Below are positions 12,001 to 22,208 of a DNA stretch of 64,000 nt, in pieces. The position numbers and the translations under genes were made by a program. The stretch spans positions 41,763,362-41,827,361 of the forward strand of contig NC_060061.1 of NCBI RefSeq assembly GCF_020283565.1, written 5' to 3'. Below the pieces are notes generated by a model. That model made no database searches. It had not been told where the DNA came from and worked only from the letters and a program-made list of their open reading frames with translations. The stretch is from Trifolium pratense (taxonomy: Eukaryota > Streptophyta > Magnoliopsida > Fabales > Fabaceae). The stretch's first letter is position 1, and the number at the start of each line of letters is the position of its first letter.

Positions 12001-14810
12001 AATTTCTGGACTTGGCATCACATTTCTCTCCTTTTCTAAGCTTTCCAGAGTTTTCAGTAACTCTGATTACGAAAAATAGTTAGACTAAGAAATTAAGTAA
12101 TTTAATTTAGAATGAAAATGTACATAATAAATGAGAGTTATTATACATGTACCTGGATCACCGGAACCTTGACATCTATTTGCAAAATCAAAAGTTTCTC
12201 TCACTGTTAATTCTCCAATGTGATTATCAATTTGGCTAATGTATGCAGAAGCCCTTTGAATAGAAAATTGATTTTGCTCATGTCCATTGTATGTTATACA
12301 ACCCTTTTTCTGCAAAATCATTACACAACCAATAGGCGCAATATAAGTGTAAGACGCGAATGAGATTTTTCAACTGTGCTTCCTATGGTTCTGTTTAGAA
12401 TTAAGCTTATGCTTAGAATGTGCAGTTACCTTGAGGTCATCTCCGAGTTTTCCAGCAAGAGCCAAAAGTAAAGTAGTTTTGCCAGATCCTGGAGGTCCTA
12501 ATAACAATGTCATCCTACGGAACGACACATTATGAGATTAAGTTGGATACCAATTAATTAACACATCAAACATGAAACATCAAACTTCATATCAAAGAGC
12601 GGAGCACGCTACTTCCAAACGGTTTAGTGGGCCGGATACTGCAGTGAAAACAAAAAAAAGAAGAGCGGAGCACACTGAGAAATTGACATTCCTGTTTGAA
12701 ATGGAAATTTCCTCACTGGTGCTCATGCATGGTAGTGCAAAGCAGCTCTCTCCTTCGTGTGTGATTGCATGCATGCAATCCAAATTTGGATTTGGCATGT
12801 TCCATCTAATTATATTACTATTTTTTTTTCTTTTGATTGTAGGAACTAGATTTTTGACAACCTCAACAACGATGGAGAGAGTGACTCAAAACTTTTGATT
12901 GATATGATTACGGGAAGTTGCACTATTGGTGGGGCGATTCATTTTTTCTTTTTTTGCAATAGGAGATTCTCAATTTGGTTAAAAAAAAAATTCCATTTTA
13001 GTGAGGCGTATTCTCAAACTTTTGGATTTGCATGTCCCATTTTGTCAAACTTGACGGAAGGGAAACAGAAGTGCTGATAATTATAGTCTCTCTTTAAATT
13101 ATTTTAGTTGTTTGGTAGTTGTCTCCTCTTACTGAACTCTGTAGTTTGTTTTTGATGATTTTTTTGGAGCTTTGCATTTTCAGAAGTGTTGGACTGATTT
13201 GTCTTTTGTAAAAAAAGAATACCATCAATAAAGAGAATTGCAAAAACAGAGGAAAAAAAAATTACCTTCCAGGTTTGATGACACCATTGATATCATTCAA
13301 GATGGTCAAAGAATGTCTTTTAGGCCCACCTATCCCAAAAACAAAACCCTGCATGCCATTTCACCACCATGAATATGTAAGAATCACATTGCAAATTGAA
13401 TTGTAACGATACTAAAAACCAAAAAGAAGAAAAACAATTGATCAGGGGACCGTAACCGAATCAGATTAGACGGTTCGGTGAATCAGATATAGATAATGAA
13501 AATAAATAAAAAATAATGAAAATTAAGCAACACACTCATTACCAAAAAAAGTTTAATGTTTTTCTTCTAGTCACTTCTTCTAATTAAGTGTACTATGTAT
13601 TTTAGGGTATATAGAGTATGAATTGTGTTATTTAAACACAAATTTAGTGGACACATATTTGACATCGTATAAATACAAGAGGGAAAGAATGTGCACGTAA
13701 ATCTATAAAGAACAATATATTATTTTAAAATTGGAAAAGTGTATATTTGTCTGATTTATGTCTAAAAATTGTGTTTATATATCATTTCTGATAGAGTATA
13801 GACCTCAAGAGCATCTCGTGTGTAATTGATCAAAGTTGGTAGAGCTCTTGTACCAATATGAACTTCAGCTCCAATTGTCAAATTTTGAAATCTCACTTCA
13901 ATGTTTGGCACCTCCATTCCAACCCTTTTGCATTCAACCACACAAACAATTAATTAAATATTGCAAAAGCATATAATATTGGCACCAAAATTAGTGACAC
14001 TAATATGTAATCTGTTTATAATTTCTTAGTTACTAAATTTTCCTCATGAGGCGTTTGTTTCACAAACTCAATTTATTTTCTCCAATAATGAAAATTTGAT
14101 TCTTGGAAACCTTGGTTATTACGGCAGACCTGACAATGTCGATATTTTTTTGTCAGTTAAATTATGACTTATGGACTAATACATAATTTGATATTTCTAG
14201 AAATATTTGTAGTTCTATTTTAACTCTTTTACTAATATAAATATTTTAGTAGTTATCTACACTTTCATGACTAGAAACTAACATGCAATGTCATGTAAAT
14301 GAAAAAAAGTTACTTTTATTCTGGACTTCTAAATAATATTCAAAGGTGGATACTATGAGAATTATTACCATATGAAATTTTTATCAGCATGTGGTTACAT
14401 AATTAAATTTAAAATATTGTGATTAATGTGTATAAATTAAAATGGATGAGAAGAGTGTTAATTTACCTATTAAATCGTTCCTTGATGGCAGAAAGAAGTT
14501 TATAATTATCTTGCTCATTAGTAGCCAAAGCTTCCTTAACAACACGTTCACGATAAGCACGATTCAACTTTCTAACATCAATTTGTTCCATTTTACTTTT
14601 TGTGTCACTTGACTCTGAATCATCTTCATGAAATCTAGAAGATGGTTTCCTCATCAATGCCGCATTCGTACGCTTTTGCGTCGGCAACCTTAGAAGAGCA
14701 AACATTTGAAGATTTTGTTCATCTTCTTCCACCCATTCTGCATTTGATGCCCTTGCGAATGAATGTCCTCTTTCAGGTTTTGAAATCGCGTCGAAATCAA
14801 GTCCTGCCAT
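6085..14810 (-). CDS. ABCG31: Full-size ABCG (PDR) transporter, ABCG31-like
   Basis: Twenty-two exons give 1426 codons plus stop, the same length as I recall for Arabidopsis ABCG31. Exons: 14467-14810, 13804-13924, 13266-13348, 12430-12514, 12153-12309, 11986-12062, 11759-11903, 11016-11317, 10643-10924, 10200-10516, 9876-10036, 9499-9602, 9242-9398, 8639-9138, 8253-8543, 8071-8154, 7839-7972, 7463-7690, 7206-7377, 6887-6974, 6589-6755, 6085-6366. All borders are GT-AG. Layout is NBD1-TMD1-NBD2-TMD2. NBD1 has Walker A GPPGSGKT (Lys about 195), signature ISGGQ (about 327) and Walker B LFMDE (Asp about 351). NBD2 has GSSGAGKT (Lys about 872), a diverged signature LSTEQ (about 973) and FMDEP (Asp about 997). 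The LSTEQ form is normal for PDR proteins. In Arabidopsis, ABCG31 exports abscisic acid from endosperm and contributes to pollen coat lipids; that role is inferred here. Nothing looks broken. Several introns carry SINE and MITE pieces. Confidence 0.93.
7044..7162 (+). mobile_element. SINE family B, internally deleted copy (in an ABCG31 intron)
   Basis: This copy has the head (ccaatcgttagttggtccag, A-box region) joined directly to the 3' body (aaccatttgatgtcagaact). It lacks the B-box part that is present in the 37.4/44.4-kb copy. It ends in an A-rich tail (ccaaaaaaaaaagaaaa). It lies antisense in the intron between exons 19 and 20 of the transporter gene. Confidence 0.65.
9669..9844. mobile_element. 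Foldback MITE in ABCG31 intron 11
   Basis: Nearly the whole segment is an imperfect palindrome of about 176 bases. The left arm starts ttaataagtctcacatcgg and ends caccttacaagccgg. The right arm starts ccggcttgtaaggtg and ends gatgtgagacttcttaa. The loop is only about ten bases. This structure is typical of non-autonomous foldback elements. The target duplication is unclear; the flanks suggest only TTAA-like ends. Confidence 0.7.
11530..11650. mobile_element. Possible hAT-like MITE in ABCG31 intron 7
   Basis: The segment begins gggcctatttggtgcgcatg and ends near gtttgatgcacaccggata, with a central aggataacagtatcct palindrome. The ends are weakly inverted. The start resembles a common plant MITE opening (GGCCTGTTTGG). 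The ends are uncertain. Confidence 0.35.
12600..12675. repeat. Short repeat remnants in ABCG31 intron 4 to exon 3 spacer
   Basis: The phrase gtgggccggatactgcagtg resembles the 3' body of SINE family B (gtgtgccggatactggtggtg at about 7127). It is flanked by the direct repeat agagcggagcac (about 12595 and 12661), which could be a target-site duplication around a tiny truncated copy. Confidence 0.35.
13440..13515 (+). mobile_element. Degraded SINE family B tail (ABCG31 intron 2)
   Basis: The phrase ccgaatcagattagacggtt followed by cggtgaatcagata and an A-rich tail resembles the 3' body of family B. It is short and diverged, so the assignment is tentative. Confidence 0.35.
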
Positions 14811-14815
14811 GTTGT

Positions 14816-14853
14816 TTCTTCTTCTTCTTCTTCTTCTTCTTCTTCTTCTTCTT
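14816..14853. repeat. (CTT)n microsatellite in the ABCG31 5' leader
   Basis: A run of about twelve CTT units lies immediately upstream of the ATG at 14810, reading as GAA repeats on the coding strand. Purine-rich GAA leaders are common in plant 5' UTRs, and length variation between accessions is expected. Confidence 0.85.
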
Positions 14854-15344
14854 TATATTTTAAGAGACGAAATATTTAAATTTTGAAAAAGAAATACAAC
14901 TATTTCGTAGAACTAAGAGACGATGTTTTAATGAAATAATCAAATAAATAACACATTGAGCTATTTTCTGAATAATTACTCCATAGAACTTACAAATCAC
15001 TCATAGAAACTTATTAATCTTTTCTCTCATTCTATTTCGTAATTTATAGAAGGGAATTTGGTTGTTGAAACACCACTAGTGAAGGGCTCGTTTTAGCTCT
15101 ATAATTAAGTTGCGTGTATCACAAGAAGGGGACAACTAAGACAAAAATAGCTAGCTTCAATTCTCATTTTGTTGATTAGATCAAATCCGTTTTTTTTTGT
15201 TAATTGATTATGTTTTATTTTCAATTTTTTATTTTCAATTATGTTTTGTTTTACAACGGAGTTTTCAAATTTCAATCTTATATTATATTAACTATTTTTT
15301 GTTAATTCAATATACATTCATTTATATATTATTTTATACATTTC

Positions 15345-15425
15345 CTGAGCTTAACTCAATTGGTAGGACAAAACATTATAAACTTAGGAGCTGAGGTTCA
15401 AACCTCGGACACTTCACTTTCTCCA
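15345..15425 (+). mobile_element. tRNA-like SINE head
   Basis: The sequence cttaactcaattggtaggac resembles a pol III A box, and ggttcaaacctcg a B box 55-60 bases downstream. There is no tRNA acceptor-stem pairing or anticodon loop that would support a functional tRNA. It sits just upstream of a family C copy. Confidence 0.5.
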
Positions 15426-15504
15426 CCTTTAATTTTTATTATGTGAAAAGTTTTATATATTATTTTATTTTGGGTACTACTCAAATTTTTATTTTTATAG
15501 ATTT

Positions 15505-15652
15505 TTTTCAGGTAGTCTAGTGGCTTGAAATTTCACCTTTAAAGATGGATAAGTGGAGTGTTCGGGGTTCAAACTTCAACTACTGCATATAAAATGTTGA
15601 TGTCCCTATCAATTGAGCTAAGTTCACGGGGATATTTAATAAATTATATTTC
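15505..15652 (+). mobile_element. SINE family C, copy 1
   Basis: The landmarks ggtagtctagtggcttgaaa (A-box region), ggggttcaaacttc (B-box region), atgtccctatcaattgagc and gttcacggggatat occur in the same order at 18645-18782. That makes this one of two dispersed copies of one tRNA-derived family. Confidence 0.65.
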
Positions 15653-15952
15653 AAGGACTTAGTGAAGTAATAAAACTTTAAACTCTTCACTATTTATATG
15701 TTTAATGAAAATCATGTCTTTTTTTTAAGGAGTTGTCATAAATCCTGTCACTTTTTATTTTGCCATATTCATGTTTAATTTATTTATATGTTTGAACTTG
15801 TTGTTTACAGTATAATTTAATCACGCATCATTAATTCATTATTATGTATAAGAAGAGCAACAAAAGAAGACATTACAACATCAATAATCAATAAAATGAA
15901 AAGACAAAAACAAGTAAAAAAAAACCCAAATATATATTGTGAGTGGAAGTAG

Positions 15953-16400
15953 TACAATGTGCCCTAAGCTTCTTCCATAATTTCCAATGATGTTTTCTCT
16001 CCCGACCCCGTGTTTCTTTTATACCCTCCTGAATTTCTAATTTTACCCTTGAAAAAACTTCGGTTTGTAGAAACCGAAGTTTTTTTTTTGCCTTGAAAAC
16101 AAATTTCGGTTTCTAACAACCGAAATTTACTCTGAATTTGCACTAAAAAAAATTCGATTTCTGCGAACCGAAATTTTCTGCAAGTGCAAAATTAGAATAT
16201 TAGGAAGTATAAAAGAATCACGGGGTCAGAAGAGAAAGCATCATTTCCAATAAACTTTGGTTTTCATTTGCAAATTTATTAGAAGAAATAAAGGGCCTGC
16301 AATGTATTGTGCATTAGTGGGCCTGGATATTCTTTCCTTTTCATTTCACTAGTTTTTCAAACAAAGGCCCGACTTATAAAGAAACGCAGGTGTATATTAT
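15953..16400. repeat. Dispersed repeat carrying a MITE (inverted partner at 28.4-28.57 kb)
   Basis: Outside the inserted MITE this segment matches the reverse complement of 28320-28567. Shared blocks include tacaatgtg, atttccaataaacttt, gaagaaataaagggcc, tttcacta (and reverse), caaaggcccga and ttataaagaaacgca. The match continues more weakly to ttgccagttt near 16440. The nature of the repeat is unknown. Confidence 0.75.
15989..16242. mobile_element. Mutator-like MITE with 9-bp target duplication
   Basis: The element is 254 bases long with imperfect terminal inverted repeats (gatgttttctctcccgaccc on the left; ggggtcagaagagaaagcatc on the right). Perfect 9-bp direct repeats ATTTCCAAT flank it at 15980-15988 and 16243-16251. 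A 9-bp duplication is the mark of Mutator-superfamily transposition. The related repeat at 28.5 kb has one ATTTCCAAT and no insert, so it is an unoccupied site. The inside holds three short hairpins built on TTCGGTTTCT / AACCGAA. There is no coding capacity. Confidence 0.85.
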
Positions 16401-17110
16401 GGTTCAATATAAGATCTAATTTGTAGAAGTTGTTGCCAGTTTCTAAGGTTAGTTTGTTGGTCTTGAGTACTTACTCAAACCTTCCAAGTCTCTGTATTGA
16501 AACCAGCACATGGGAAAATTTGATTGACTAGCCGAACAAGGTATTATAAAATAGCTTTTTATTTTATTTTTATTTGAAAAGTGCTTGCTATTTTAATCGA
16601 ATTGTAATCATATCTATCGAGTTCAATGTTAATCATCACCGTATTAACTATCTATCGAGTTCAATGTTAATCATCACCGTATTAACTAATTATTGGTTAT
16701 TTTATTTTATATTTATTTGAAGAGTGTTTGCTGCCCTATCAAGTCTCTCACTATTTGTCAAAAAAAATCTCTCACAAGTCAGACATTTAAAAAATACCAA
16801 TGGATTAAATTGATGGTTCAAATCTTTTAAAATTAAAAAAATGATAATTAGTCGAATGAGGCCTTATGGTTGAATATAACATATGCTTGGTAAAAATTGT
16901 TTCCAGTTTCTATAGTAGTTGGTTGGTTTGAGTAAGTACTCAAAACCTTCCAAGCCTATGTATTGAATTTTTTTTTTTTAAGAAGATAAAGAATTGAATT
17001 AAAATATCGTAGCACAAGATGTGCTTGAAACCGGCATAAGGGTCGGTAAGATTAATTAGTCGAATGAGGTATTTTAAAATACATTTTTACTTTTATTTGA
17101 CGAGTCTTTT
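16399..17110. repeat. Two-copy local duplication
   Basis: The block from tggttcaatataagatc through ttgagtacttactcaaacc and ccaagtctctgtattgaa (16399-16560) recurs diverged at 16866-17110, where an A/T-rich insertion interrupts it. The shared tail includes gtattataaaatag / gtattttaaaatac and ttttatttgaa / ttttatttgac. Confidence 0.55.
16612..16687. repeat. Perfect 38-bp tandem duplication
   Basis: The unit atctatcgagttcaatgtta (first 20 of 38 bases) occurs twice back to back at 16612-16649 and 16650-16687 with no difference that I can see. This implies a recent slippage or repair event. Confidence 0.9.
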
Positions 17111-18640
17111 AAAAACTTTTTTATTAAATTATACTTTAATTTTGATTCCTCTATACTTAATTCCTGTCACCACGATAAATGTTTATAATTATTCATGAAA
17201 ATGTTATTAAACAACGATGATCTTTAAATCCTAGTTTAATTGGCTAAAAATATCGAAATTGTTGGTTAGACATTATGACATGCATTTCAATTTTGACCCA
17301 TCCACTTGTTTTGTGTTAGTTTATAATGACTTGTCATTTTGTGCCAAAAAGAATAAATGTAAGATGGTGTAAATAAAATGTATACTCGTGATGATCCAAC
17401 ATGTGCAGTACAAATGATAATTATCATAACATTAATTTATAAGAGCATCTTTAATAAGGGTGTCTAAGAGAGTTTCATAGGCTAATGATACGGTACCTTT
17501 TTTTTTTTTATCATTGGAGTTCTATGACGTGGCACATAGGATATCAAAATTGATGATGTCGACACCTTAAATAAGGTACCGTATCATCAATTTAATGTTA
17601 TTATTATTATTTTTTTGGCATATAAATTCAATTGAATACCTTTCATATATGTCACAAATATTATCGTTGACATTCAATACTTGTTGATCTTGGTTTTCTT
17701 TTTTTAATATTAGAAGGTTTTGTTTCTTTGACACCTTTCATTTCATAGGTTTTCATTCAATTTTGTTTCTTCTATAACTGTACAGAAAAAAGTTTTTCTT
17801 CTTATAGTTGAATGTTAATTTGATGATATTTCTAATATGTATGATGAAAATATTCTGGCTTACATGAATTTGTTTCAAAACCAAACTCCTACCGGTAACA
17901 ACTTCCAAAATCTTCTTTTTTAATTTTTTTATTTATCCATCACCACCACCACCCAATACCCCTTTGGTTGAAGCTCCTCAAGTGCCACGATCATTAACTC
18001 AAACTGATCTTGAAAATATTAGGCTTGACGAAGAAGCACATACTTCTCAGGAAAAAAATTGTGTTCCTTTCTCGCCACAAAAGGACACAATACTTATTCA
18101 ATCATGGCTCAATATTTCGAAAGATTCACTTGTTATTAATGTATGATACTCAAAAAGTAGTATTATTATTGGAGCAAAATATGTATGAGTTGCATAAATA
18201 TTACATGACATTGTAAGGACCACTTGTTATTAATATATGATACTCAAAATGTTATCACAATTGAAGATGCTATAAGGATTTGAGTTTAAACTTGGTTTTC
18301 ACTTCACAAATTTAAGGTGTGGGAATCTACTTATTAAACAACTTGATAAAAAATGTATACCCTCAATAATTAGTGAACAAATTTGTGAAGTTAATAGACT
18401 AAAAAAAAGAGTTTAAAAGGAATGTACGATCGGTATAAATCAACTTTACATATATATTTAATGTCATGTCATTCCACTCTTGTAATATAATTTTAAGATA
18501 AATTCTATGAAATGAAAAAATAATATATTCTTATATTGGACGTTAGCATAAAATTTAATATAAAAACGTATTACTCCTCTTAAAAAATATTAGTATTGGT
18601 CTATAACTCACTTGTTTTATTTTGTGAGGCATATTCACTA
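17110..18640. other. Gene-free spacer with one inverted repeat
   Basis: There is no credible gene. tgatacggtacctt (17486-17499) and aaggtaccgtatca (17573-17586) form a perfect 14-bp inverted repeat about 100 bases across, possibly a small MITE. Short open frames at 17964-18216 have no recognisable motif. Confidence 0.45.
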
Positions 18641-18644
18641 GTTT

Positions 18645-18782
18645 TTTTTCTTCAAGTAATTTGGTGGCTAGAAATGTCACGTTAAAAGCGAATAAGTGAG
18701 TATTCGAGGTTCGAATCTCTGCCCCTGCACATATAGTGTGATATCCCTACCAACTAGGTTAAGCTCACGGAGATATATTCAC
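18645..18782 (+). mobile_element. SINE family C, copy 2
   Basis: Same order of landmarks as the copy at 15505: ggtggctagaaatgtcac, gaggttcgaatctctgcccc (well-kept B box), atccctaccaactagg and gctcacggagatat. Confidence 0.65.
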
Positions 18783-18851
18783 TAGATTTTTTTTATCTAT
18801 TGCACTAATGATTTTTGTCAAATTTCTACAATATTATCATAGTGGACATTG

Positions 18852-19060
18852 ACTCAGAGGCGGAGGCAGAAAAATTATAAAGTATGAGCAAAATTTTACA
18901 TGTGACATAATATATGAATAATCCAACAAAAAAATATCAATTTTTCCATAAACTAACCCCTAAAAATATCAGTTTTGCCCTAAACTAATTGTTAAAAATA
19001 CCAAAACTTTTGGCCACAGCCCCGACTTGCTAGGCCTTGGCTCCACCCATGCATCGACTC
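18852..19060. mobile_element. Possible hAT-like non-autonomous element
   Basis: The start cagaggcggaggcag and the end ggctccacccatg are roughly inverted and resemble plant hAT ends (CAGNGGCGGAGGC). There is no coding sequence. Target duplications are not clear. Confidence 0.35.
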
Positions 19061-19209
19061 TCATGACATGCTGATAAGTGCTAAATATTGGTTAAAATGC
19101 ATGTTTAAAAGGCACTTATTGAATACAAATCCTTGGAATATAAATCACTTTTGATGTAAATATAGTATGTACTAAGAAATTGTGCAAGAATTATCAAATC
19201 CAACCATTT

Positions 19210-20352
19210 TGTTAGGTTCATGCTGATATTAAAGAAAAGAAACAAAATCCTGAAGTATTCGCTGCAGCGAGCATGCAGCGAACAAAGGCCGGGAGCTCAG
19301 GGTACTTGGCGAACACCCAGCGAACCTGCAGCGAACAAACTCGCTACAGCGAAGCCACAGCGAACACACAGCGAACGAAGGCAGGGAGTCCAAGGTACTT
19401 AGCGAACACGCAGCGAGCATGCAGCGAATAAGCTCGCTGCAGCGAACACCTAGCGAGCAAAGGATGAGTCACAGCTAAATACACGTGTCAGCAAACCTCT
19501 TCAACTAAGCAACTTCTTCGCGTAGCGAACACGGATTCGCTCAGCGAATAGGCCTATTTCAGAAATCTATAAATAGCATTTCAGATCATTTTGTAAAATA
19601 TCAAGTTAGATAATATCAGATAGAAAAACACTAGTTTCATAGATATATCCTGTTAGTGAGGTTTTGAAGGTGGATTCCACACAACTTGAGAAATCAAGCC
19701 CAATGGTTTTTCAACCCTTCTCATCTTCACTCTTTTGTAAGTTTATAATGGCTATTCATAGCTAAATCTCTTTTGTTGGGATTGGATGTAATTGAATTAT
19801 GATCATGAATCCAGTTTAACTTTGCTATATGTGTTTTATTTATCAATCAATATTAGTGATATCCTTGTTTTCATGCTTTTATTAAAAGATTTAAATGATA
19901 TAGACATATGTTATTCGAATCAAAGGTAGGATAATCACTTGGTAAAGTTCAAAGTTTAGACATAGATCTTGAGCTTTAATAGTCACTTAAAGTATTAGAG
20001 CTTAATGCTATTTTATCGATTAATGATTCGAGACATCGGAAAGTTAATAGATACAATAGATTTCTAGACATATTCCGGACACGGATATGATCAACGAGTA
20101 ATACGTGACGGTATTGATTGGTAAATGAAATATATATATCAATAGTTAACTGATACATGTGAATGATTTGATGAAATCCAATTCCAACAAGTTTTTATCT
20201 CAAAAGTTTATCACGCACTTTTATCGCAATTTTATGTTACAAAACCAAATCGAAACAAACCCATACTTAGAATCATGGAATTTGTGTATGTACAATTGAT
20301 ATCGCACTAGTCCCTGTGGATACGATATAACGAAAATACTTGCTTTTGTACT
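19210..20352 (+). repeat. Possible solo LTR containing a GCGAA repeat island
   Basis: The segment starts TGTTAGG and contains a TATA box (ctataaatagc near 19567). It ends near actttcatca after a block (gcactagtccctgtggata) that resembles 3' parts of plant LTRs as I remember them. I could not find a matching target duplication, so ends and identity are tentative. Bases 19260-19560 are much more GC-rich than their surroundings and carry twelve GCGAA motifs. Confidence 0.4.
19260..19560. repeat. GC-rich degenerate tandem repeat, AGCGAACA-type
   Basis: Units of roughly 9-14 bases such as cagcgaacacacagcgaac recur. A longer unit (gggagctcagggtacttggc / gggagtccaaggtacttagc) appears twice, about 100 bases apart, so the array has short repeats within a longer one. 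Neither strand has a long open frame. Confidence 0.75.
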
Positions 20353-20493
20353 TTCATCACATGCTATTTGTTTACTCATGAATTTGTTTAAAAGAATAAA
20401 AAATGTTATTTAAAAATGTTATTATTACTTAAAAATAATATAAACTTATTAAATTACTCTTTTCTTTTGAAATAAAAATTATTAAATCACTTA

Positions 20494-20610
20494 TATACTC
20501 CCTCCATTCCAAAATATACGCAAAAAGTGGTAAACATATTTGAATAAGGTACATTAATGTTTTTTTTCCCAAATAAATACATTAACTTTTGTTGGTCAAA
20601 TTTTATTTAT
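20494..20610. mobile_element. Truncated Stowaway-like end
   Basis: The sequence actccctccattccaaaata is the common opening of Tc1/mariner-related plant MITEs. I do not find the matching inverted end nearby, so this is probably a truncated copy. Confidence 0.35.
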
Positions 20611-20619
20611 ATTTTAAGA

Positions 20620-21180
20620 GGCCGTCATTATACTGTGTTTGTTATCTTCTACCCTCTAAACATGTAATCTATAACAATATATAAAGGGGATAGGCAGTTT
20701 AGGCTGGCTTTTTTTTTGTTCATTTTGCCCTTCACTAATATTTGAAATAACACTTAATTAACAATAATACCAACAATCCCCTTGATTTTTTTACTAGCAA
20801 CAAATGTTTTTTATTAACAAACTCACAATAACATAAGACATATCTTTTTTTTTTTGACATGTGGACATTAAAAGATTGATTTTTTTGACTATGAAAAATG
20901 GTTAGATTAGGGATGAATAAAATATCCATATCATCGCATAAAATTCGCCACGGACATGAGGCAGATAATTTAATGAATATTCGCGGATAAAATAAATGAA
21001 TATTTCAACTATTCGTTACTTAATGTATACAAATGCGGATTTAATGTTATCTACGCTCATGAATATCCGTAATCGTTAATAAATAAAAAAGTTACTTAAA
21101 TATCCTTAGTTATTAAATATAAAAGAGACTTTTATATTCCGCATAACTTTAAAATGGACTTTTTTTTTGGGTTACCATGA
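20620..21180. other. AT-rich gene-free stretch
   Basis: I see no gene or complete element here. The region has poly-T runs and degenerate sequence around 20930-21080. Confidence 0.4.
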
Positions 21181-21185
21181 TATTG

Positions 21186-21365
21186 ATATAAAGTTTCCAC
21201 CGCTGTTAGAGATGACTAATCTCCGCCGAGGAACCTGTGGGGCACACAAGGTGTGTTCTCTCCTCCCAACCGAATATTTTCATACGCATGAGGTAGAAAT
21301 TGACCTCTGACCACATGCTTAAAGGGACCAAAACTCTTACCACTTGGACAAATTCATTGTTGGCA
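21186..21365 (-). mobile_element. tRNA-derived SINE, family A, copy 2
   Basis: The reverse complement carries the same head and body as the copies at 2545 and 47791: ccaagtggtaagagttttgg, then gtttcg-like B-box remnants, ggttgggaggagagaac and cacaccttgtgtgcc. It is diverged but collinear. Confidence 0.65.
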
Positions 21366-22119
21366 TGACGAACTTTATTTTAGTTAAAAATGTATGAATA
21401 TTATTATTTTTTTAAAGAGAAATTTATTGATATTATATTAAATTTTAGTAAAAAAAAGAAAATGAATATGGTGACTTTGTTGTTAATTGAAAGCAAAATG
21501 TATGAATATTATTATGTGTTAATATTTTATTTTTATTTTTTACTTTTATTTTATGTATACCCGCACGAATATAAACAAATACAAATATGATATTTATTCA
21601 ATAGAACGACACAAATATTATATTATCCATGTTCATAGATATTCATTTAAATATCGCATTAATAGTGCCACATCAACGTAACGTAACACCTCAAATTTTT
21701 TTTTCAAATGATCAATTCTATCCTAGAACTAATAATTAGAAGATCTTAAATGGATAGGAGTGAAATTCACTACTACTAGTATTAATCCAAATCTTTTCTC
21801 AAAAAAAAAAAAGTATTAATCCAAATCTTAATTCAACGTTAATATTGGAAAAATTCATTCACACATTTCTATGTCTGTAGACTATAATAACTCTCTTTCC
21901 TTTTTTTAGTCAAAAAAGAAAAACCATCTTCCTTTTTTTCAGGGAAATTAATATCAATTTTTAATATATCCATAAATGAAAAGGGCAAAACCGTCTTTTA
22001 ATATATTCAAATCCACTCTCGAACATGGTAACCCACTACACCAAAACCATTAACAAATCAGGAATTGGAAAAGGGCAATAACGTCATTACAAAAGTCAAA
22101 TCATAAATTTCATATGCAT

Positions 22120-22127
22120 TTATAAAT
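22120..22127 (+). promoter_or_regulatory. Probable TATA box of the RING E3 ligase gene
   Basis: TTATAAAT lies about 85 bases upstream of the ATG at 22209. It is assigned by position and consensus only. Confidence 0.45.
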
Positions 22128-22208
22128 GCTTCAGTCTTAGCTCTGTGAATATTTCATCACTTGCATGCACTACACACACAAAAATTCCGGGAAAATATTT
22201 TTGGTACT

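Noticed and set aside
15345..15425. Possible tRNA gene (A and B boxes)
   Set aside because: No acceptor-stem pairing, anticodon loop or CCA context; it fits a SINE head. The same reasoning applies to the heads at 47.8, 18.7 and 54.7 kb.
19220..19420. Frames of 60-63 codons on both strands of the GCGAA island
   Set aside because: They come from the repeat itself; reading frames exist because the array lacks stops, not because of coding selection.
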